The position numbers were made by a program, and so were the translations under genes. From the NCBI GenBank assembly GCA_003529325.1, contig DPVW01000312.1, positions 1 through 10,567 on the forward strand: a DNA stretch of 10,567 bases, read 5' to 3'. This document shows, one piece after another, positions 6,950 to 10,567 of the stretch (its first letter is position 1; the number at the start of each line of letters is the position of its first letter). Source of the stretch: Candidatus Latescibacterota bacterium (lineage in GTDB: Bacteria; Latescibacterota; UBA2968; UBA8231). Below the pieces are notes generated by a model that saw only the letters and a list, made by a program, of their open reading frames with translations, was not told the origin of the DNA and made no database searches.

Positions 6950-7699
6950 ATGACCGAAAATGAGAAATACCTATTCGATCTGCAGGGCTACCTCGCCGTG
7001 GAGGAAGCCCTCAGCAGCGCCGAACTGACCACCCTCAACAGCCTGGTCGACGAGCACATCGCCAGCGATTGCGCCGCCGACATGCGAACCCATCGCTTCG
7101 GTGGGCTCCTCGACTGGGGCGAACCCCTACGTGACCTCATCGACAACGACAGGATTTCTCCCTATCTGGCCCTGATCGTAGGCGCCAAGTTCCGCCTCGA
7201 CCACGTCTACCTTGACGTGATCCGCTCCGGCACCAGCCCCATCGGCGCCAATCTGCACGGCGGCGCCCATCCCTTCAACCCGTCGCAATACTACCATTAT
7301 AGGAATGACCATATGCACAATGGTCTCACCGTCGTCGCCTACAGCCTGACTGATGTCGGGCCTCAGGACGGCGGTACCGGCTGCGTACCGGGATCACACA
7401 AGAGCAATGTCAGCTTTCCGGGCGAGTGGCGAAATTTGGATGAGGGATTGCAGCCGTGTGTTCGTCGTGTCACGGGCCCGGCGGGTACTGCGGTGATCTT
7501 CACCGAGGCGCTCACCCACGGCGCCCTGCCATGGACGGGTACTGGCGAACGCCGCACGGTATTCTTCAAATACAGCCCCCATCCCGTATCCTGGGCTGCG
7601 GGATATTTCGATGCTGGTTCCTATCAGGACTTGAACCAACGTCAGCGCGAGATCCTCGAACCGCCCAATGCCCGCTACGGAGGCCGCCCGCAGCCATAG
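6950..7699 (+). CDS. Phytanoyl-CoA dioxygenase (PhyH) family protein with H-G-G motif
   Basis: This 249-residue protein is of typical size for bacterial PhyH-like Fe(II)/2-oxoglutarate oxygenases. Family marks are the strand FRLDHVYLDVIR (81-92), VVAYSLTDV followed by DGGTGCVPGSHKSN (140-153), the distal His190 in FTEALTHGALPW, and the 2-oxoglutarate-binding type Arg pair in ERRTVFFKYSP (200-210). The first metal motif appears to be H103-G104-G105 in ANLHGGAHPF; the usual Asp of H-x-D is Gly105. It may hydroxylate a small molecule, but the substrate is unknown and the altered facial triad makes even the reaction type uncertain. ATG 6950 is chosen because protein similarity begins there. Its AGGAG is 13 bases upstream, rather far, so translation may be modest. 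The frame is open far upstream (to 6572), but that part is antisense to the aminopeptidase and looks spurious. Confidence 0.85.
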   Translation: MTENEKYLFDLQGYLAVEEALSSAELTTLNSLVDEHIASDCAADMRTHRFGGLLDWGEPLRDLIDNDRISPYLALIVGAKFRLDHVYLDVIRSGTSPIGANLHGGAHPFNPSQYYHYRNDHMHNGLTVVAYSLTDVGPQDGGTGCVPGSHKSNVSFPGEWRNLDEGLQPCVRRVTGPAGTAVIFTEALTHGALPWTGTGERRTVFFKYSPHPVSWAAGYFDAGSYQDLNQRQREILEPPNARYGGRPQP

Positions 7700-7708
7700 G
7701 GGCTCCTC

Positions 7709-7835
7709 CAGCGGATCGTCGAGGGCACGGGAATCGGCCTCGCCCTGTCAAAGCGAATCGTCGAAGTCCATGGGCGGTCGCATCTGGGTGGAGTCGGAGG
7801 GCCTCGGCAAGGGCAGCGTTTTTCTCCCCTTAGCC
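7709..7835 (+). pseudogene. Histidine kinase 3'-end remnant (HATPase G2 box onward), frameshifted
   Basis: Between the oxygenase stop and the end of the opposing gene the plus strand encodes EGTGIGLALSKRIVEVH, the G2 box and following helix of a sensor histidine kinase ATPase domain. It then continues one frame over as GGRIWVESEGLGKGSVFLPLA, the closing strands of the same domain. Removing one G from the GGG at about 7772-7774 would join them as VHGGRIWVES, so this is a one-base insertion. The final GSVF-LPL also looks a few residues short of the usual GSxFxFxLPL. All of the sensor, the phosphoacceptor-His region and the N and G1 boxes are missing, and there is no start. The remnant overlaps the last codon of the minus-strand lyase-like gene. 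It is a decayed or transposed fragment and not a functional gene. Confidence 0.85.
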
Positions 7836-9629
7836 GATAACCCGCATCGGCATCATTGGCTGGTCCGGATCGATATCGAAATCGACGTCGACCACATCCT
7901 CACCACGACCAAAACGCATACGCCCCGTGTGCAACTCCGCCTCTGCCTCAGGCGCGCCATATAGGGGCCATGCATCATAGTCGATGATCTCGCCATTGAG
8001 GCGATGTACACCGTCGAACTCCAGCTCGAGCCGATCGTCGGCGATCGTCGTCAGCGCCACCCGGCCCTGTGTCGGCCAGTCCGACAGATCCACTCCCGCC
8101 GCGACACGACGAGCACAGAAGTCATCGAAAGAAGCGACCGCCATCGATTCAACCGCCTCCAGAGCGATTCCCGGTGTCGGTCCCTCAATACGCAGCAACC
8201 AACCGTCGATCAGATCGCCATTGCTAACCATGATGGCGTCATTGCGCGACTCCTGAATCCGTTCCCAATGGCAGTCCGCCAGTGGCCGCACACCGACGTA
8301 AAAATCATCCATGTCTGCAAGCAACCATCCCTCCTGTTCCACCCAATCGGTCTCCATCGGCAGAAACAGGTTGGCGAATGGCGCCTCGTCTTCAGCTGGG
8401 ATCCGATAGGTCACCAACACCGCTCCTTCATGCTGTGCAATGCGCTCGAAGGGAGAAGCACCAAAAAGCCTGTCCACGGACTGCAGATACGGTTTGCCAC
8501 CCCCGATGGAGCGACGCGCATTCTGCGGATACGGCGCAAGGAAGGCGCTGAAACGCTCCGGCCCCTGGAACGGATGGTTGCAGGTGATCTTCGCCTGATG
8601 TTTGGGACCCGACCAGGTCAGATCCCATGATACCAGATCGATGGGACCCGCCGCTGTTCCTGGCAGATTGATCTGGGCCGAGCCGAGAGCAAAGGAGCGG
8701 CTCATATACGTCGTTTTGTAAACCGGCCCCGCAGGTTCATCGGCGTGACGGATGATGTTACGCGGCGCCTTGGTCTTTTTCACCACCTGTGGTGTCGGCC
8801 GGTCCCATGCCATACGCGCCAGCAGCGCCGGCGGACGGTATTGCGCGACCAATGCGGGAATTGCATAACCGTGCAGGTGTTGGTCGGCGTCGAATGGTTC
8901 GCCGCCAAAATACAGGTATTGCAGTGTGCGGATCGGACCGACTCGCGTCCACGTATTCTCCCGATACCCCTCGCGGCTGTGACTGCCCGCCCAGGACCCC
9001 TTGAAGAATTCAAGGGCCATATCCGCCACCTTCAGTGTCAGCACACGCTCTACCTGCGTCCGTAGAAATTCATCGGTAGTATGTTCGTACAGACCGATCA
9101 GGGGCATCATGTGTTCGATGTGGTATCCGGGTGAGTCGTACTCATGATGGCCGATGCGCGCCGTGCGCTCGATCGTTCCCAGAATCCAGCGGGTCGCCTC
9201 CCGTTGCATCGCCACCGGCGGGCGACCGTCCCAGAACAGGTCCTCATCACGCCAACGTTCGGCGGCCAGCAGATTGCCGGCATAGTACATGAGCCAGTGA
9301 TTTTCGGTATTGCCCCGCACGATGATCCCACGCAGCAGAAAATCGCGGATCATCTGCTCTGCCTCGGGTGGCAACTGCTCCTCCCAACGACTGTGTAGCA
9401 GCATGGCCGGCAAGACGTGAAATGGCCCACCCATGTCACCATCGCCGGCGCCGGGTACGACCTCACTCAAGTTTCGCGCCACCGCTTCCGTCACCTGCTC
9501 AGAACTGCCACCCCGTGCCAATAGCGCATGCGCCGTCCACGCCGACGGCCGCGGTTGTGCCGCCACTGCGTCGAGCATCTCCTCTGCCCGGCCCTGCACC
9601 TGGCTCTCGTATTGCTGTTGATCTAACAC
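7830..9629 (-). CDS. Toroid-fold lyase-like protein (polysaccharide lyase/heparinase-like architecture)
   Basis: This 599-residue protein seems to consist of a helical N-terminal half (about 1-300) and a beta-rich C-terminal half, the layout of alpha/alpha-toroid plus beta-sandwich polysaccharide lyases. GNTENHWLMYYAGNLLAAE (106-124) contains the N-x-E-N-H pattern seen around the cleft of such lyases. HHEYDSPGYHIEH (161-173) and GSHSREGYR (215-223) supply further candidate Tyr, His and Arg residues. I cannot place it in a numbered lyase family, and the activity is inferred. No signal peptide is visible, so it would act in the cytoplasm unless exported otherwise. The start is GTG 9629, preceded on the minus strand by GGAGGGG at about 7-base spacing. 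The frame extends to 9752, but that lies inside the upstream gene. Start and upstream stop overlap as GTGTTAG. Confidence 0.72.
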   Translation of the reverse strand: MLDQQQYESQVQGRAEEMLDAVAAQPRPSAWTAHALLARGGSSEQVTEAVARNLSEVVPGAGDGDMGGPFHVLPAMLLHSRWEEQLPPEAEQMIRDFLLRGIIVRGNTENHWLMYYAGNLLAAERWRDEDLFWDGRPPVAMQREATRWILGTIERTARIGHHEYDSPGYHIEHMMPLIGLYEHTTDEFLRTQVERVLTLKVADMALEFFKGSWAGSHSREGYRENTWTRVGPIRTLQYLYFGGEPFDADQHLHGYAIPALVAQYRPPALLARMAWDRPTPQVVKKTKAPRNIIRHADEPAGPVYKTTYMSRSFALGSAQINLPGTAAGPIDLVSWDLTWSGPKHQAKITCNHPFQGPERFSAFLAPYPQNARRSIGGGKPYLQSVDRLFGASPFERIAQHEGAVLVTYRIPAEDEAPFANLFLPMETDWVEQEGWLLADMDDFYVGVRPLADCHWERIQESRNDAIMVSNGDLIDGWLLRIEGPTPGIALEAVESMAVASFDDFCARRVAAGVDLSDWPTQGRVALTTIADDRLELEFDGVHRLNGEIIDYDAWPLYGAPEAEAELHTGRMRFGRGEDVVDVDFDIDPDQPMMPMRVIG

Positions 9630-10489
9630 GTGCCGTCCCCTCCCATCGGTCCGCAGATCACATGCACATGTTTGAACGGCCCACTCCGCCGCCACGTCCC
9701 CCCCTCGTCCTGCGAATACCACAAGCCACCGGGATCGGCACCGGCAGCCCACACATCACCAGCGACGGTGAGACAGCGAATCAGTGCGCGGGGCCCGGAG
9801 CGCTGCCAGAGGCCCTGCGCATCGCGGCAATAGATCCCGTCGTAACCGCCCACTAGAAGACACGACCCCGCCTCAGCAACGCTGAACACGGCGGTCGTCG
9901 GGCAGTCGACCTGCCGCCATATGCGCCCATCCTGGCTACACCACAGACCGCGATCATCGGTTCCCGCCCAGCAGCTGTCATCGATCCTGGTCAGACAGCG
10001 CACCGGCGATCCGCTCAGATCCGTGTGCTGCCAGTTTGCCCCGTCGTCGACGGAGATCAGCACCCCCGCCTCCGTGCCTGCAAGCCACAGACCCGCCTCC
10101 AGGTGCAAGACATTTGTGTAGCGCTCATCCGGCGACAACTCCTCGGTCAGACTCCGCCACCGCTTGAAGCCCAGTTCGTCATCAGTCGCCACCGACACCC
10201 CGTAGGACCCCGCCGCGACGGGCGCTCCTGATGCGTCGCGAACGACGGTCATGACTTCCGTCAGGATTTCATCATGCAGCTGTACCCAGCGATGCCTCGG
10301 GTCGATCGGCGCTTGCCACAGACCATGGCCCGTGCCTACCAGCAGGTCCGTTGCCGTCCTGGATAAGCCTTGCACCGCAAAAGGATAGGGTCCATGTCGT
10401 CGCCAACCGCCACCTAGCGTACCCGCCCATACCCCCACATCGCCAACCAGCCAATCTGCTGGTGCCAGCGCTTCAGACTCTCCCGTCAT
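9623..10489 (-). CDS. Asp-box (BNR/sialidase-type) beta-propeller protein
   Basis: This 288-residue protein is built of repeated blades of about 40-45 residues (GTGHGLWQ, AGTEAGVLIS, AGTDDRGLWC, VGGYDGIYC, AGADPGGLWYS). Three Asp boxes are visible: SVDDGANW (146-153), SQDGRIW (185-191) and SQDEGGTW (259-266). The pattern is that of BNR/Ycf48-like or sialidase-type propellers. No catalytic set is evident, so it may be a binding or scaffolding propeller and not an enzyme. There is no signal peptide or membrane segment, suggesting a cytoplasmic location, which is unusual for Asp-box proteins. ATG 10489 is the first good start; GAGAG about ten bases upstream is the best, rather weak, ribosome site. 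It is the first gene of a two-gene unit with the lyase-like gene. Confidence 0.8.
   Translation of the reverse strand: MTGESEALAPADWLVGDVGVWAGTLGGGWRRHGPYPFAVQGLSRTATDLLVGTGHGLWQAPIDPRHRWVQLHDEILTEVMTVVRDASGAPVAAGSYGVSVATDDELGFKRWRSLTEELSPDERYTNVLHLEAGLWLAGTEAGVLISVDDGANWQHTDLSGSPVRCLTRIDDSCWAGTDDRGLWCSQDGRIWRQVDCPTTAVFSVAEAGSCLLVGGYDGIYCRDAQGLWQRSGPRALIRCLTVAGDVWAAGADPGGLWYSQDEGGTWRRSGPFKHVHVICGPMGGDGTC
9633..9643 (-). promoter_or_regulatory. Ribosome binding site of the lyase-like gene, inside the upstream gene
   Basis: On the minus strand a purine-rich GGGAGGGG-type site lies a few bases before GTG 9629, within the last codons of the propeller gene. It fixes the GTG start and argues for translation coupled to the upstream gene. 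Confidence 0.55.
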
Positions 10490-10567
10490 ACCGTGCCAGG
10501 CTCTCTTCTATGCGTTTGATGCATATTCTCTTGCGTAAATCGAATGATTGCGTAACATCCAATCCAA
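10490..10567 (-). promoter_or_regulatory. Upstream region of the propeller-lyase operon, with a TTGCGTAA direct repeat
   Basis: These 78 bases are clearly more AT-rich than the genes around them and precede the first gene of the minus-strand unit, so a promoter probably lies here. TTGCGTAA occurs twice on the plus strand, at 10531-10538 and 10548-10555, exactly 17 bases apart. On the coding strand this reads TTACGCAA twice. Such spacing, under two helical turns, could mark a regulator site. No convincing -35/-10 pair was found, and the region is cut by the window edge. Confidence 0.45.

Noticed and set aside
7668..7964. Plus-strand 98-codon open frame as an intact small gene
   Set aside because: Its middle is the out-of-frame end of a histidine kinase, its beginning overlaps the oxygenase gene in another frame, and its end is antisense to the lyase-like gene. 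It is better described as part of a pseudogene.
9630..9752. Upstream extension of the lyase-like protein by 41 codons
   Set aside because: The added residues are Arg/Cys/Gly-rich and out of frame within the propeller gene. GTG 9629 has a good ribosome binding site and a natural overlap.

Overview
The window is a GC-rich, gene-dense bacterial segment with no RNA genes, insertion sequences or CRISPR arrays that I could recognise. Short intergenic gaps, GTG starts, good Shine-Dalgarno sites and gene-end overlaps (ATGA, ATGAATAA, GTGTTAG) mark it as bacterial. The gene mix is a Gfo/Idh/MocA oxidoreductase, a PhyH-type oxygenase, an enolase-superfamily dehydratase, Asp-box propellers and a toroid-type lyase-like protein. 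This resembles large carbohydrate-degrading genomes of uncultured lineages such as Planctomycetes, Latescibacterota or Poribacteria. That placement is an impression from gene content only and is weak.

Layout. Bases 1-543 (+) hold the C-terminal 180 codons of a sialidase-like Asp-box propeller protein. At 620-1585 (+) is a Gfo/Idh/MocA oxidoreductase. It converges on a minus-strand run of five genes, transcribed from 6892 down to 1599: M29 aminopeptidase, ABC ATPase, ABC-2 permease, enolase-superfamily (mandelate racemase/galactonate dehydratase-like) dehydratase, and a Rid/YjgF protein. The first three junctions overlap (4, 8 and 4 bases) and the last gap is 30 bases with a strong ribosome binding site, so this is very probably one operon. 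Diverging from it at 6950-7699 (+) is a phytanoyl-CoA dioxygenase-family protein. Bases 7709-7835 carry a broken 3' scrap of a histidine kinase gene. Finally a two-gene minus-strand unit (10489 to 7830) encodes an Asp-box beta-propeller followed by a toroid/beta-sandwich lyase-like protein, joined by a 7-base overlap.

How the genes may work together (inference): several products fit uptake and breakdown of sugars or sugar acids. The propeller and lyase-like proteins would recognise or cleave oligosaccharides, the Gfo/Idh/MocA enzyme would oxidise a sugar, the enolase-superfamily enzyme would dehydrate an aldonate-type acid, and the Rid protein would act on a reactive intermediate. The aminopeptidase and the NatAB-like exporter do not fit that scheme obviously, and their tight translational coupling to the dehydratase is the most unusual arrangement here. 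Other points of note are a Rid protein lacking the catalytic Arg, a PhyH protein whose apparent iron motif is H-G-G instead of H-x-D, and the histidine kinase remnant lying in the reading frame of the oxygenase just past its stop codon.
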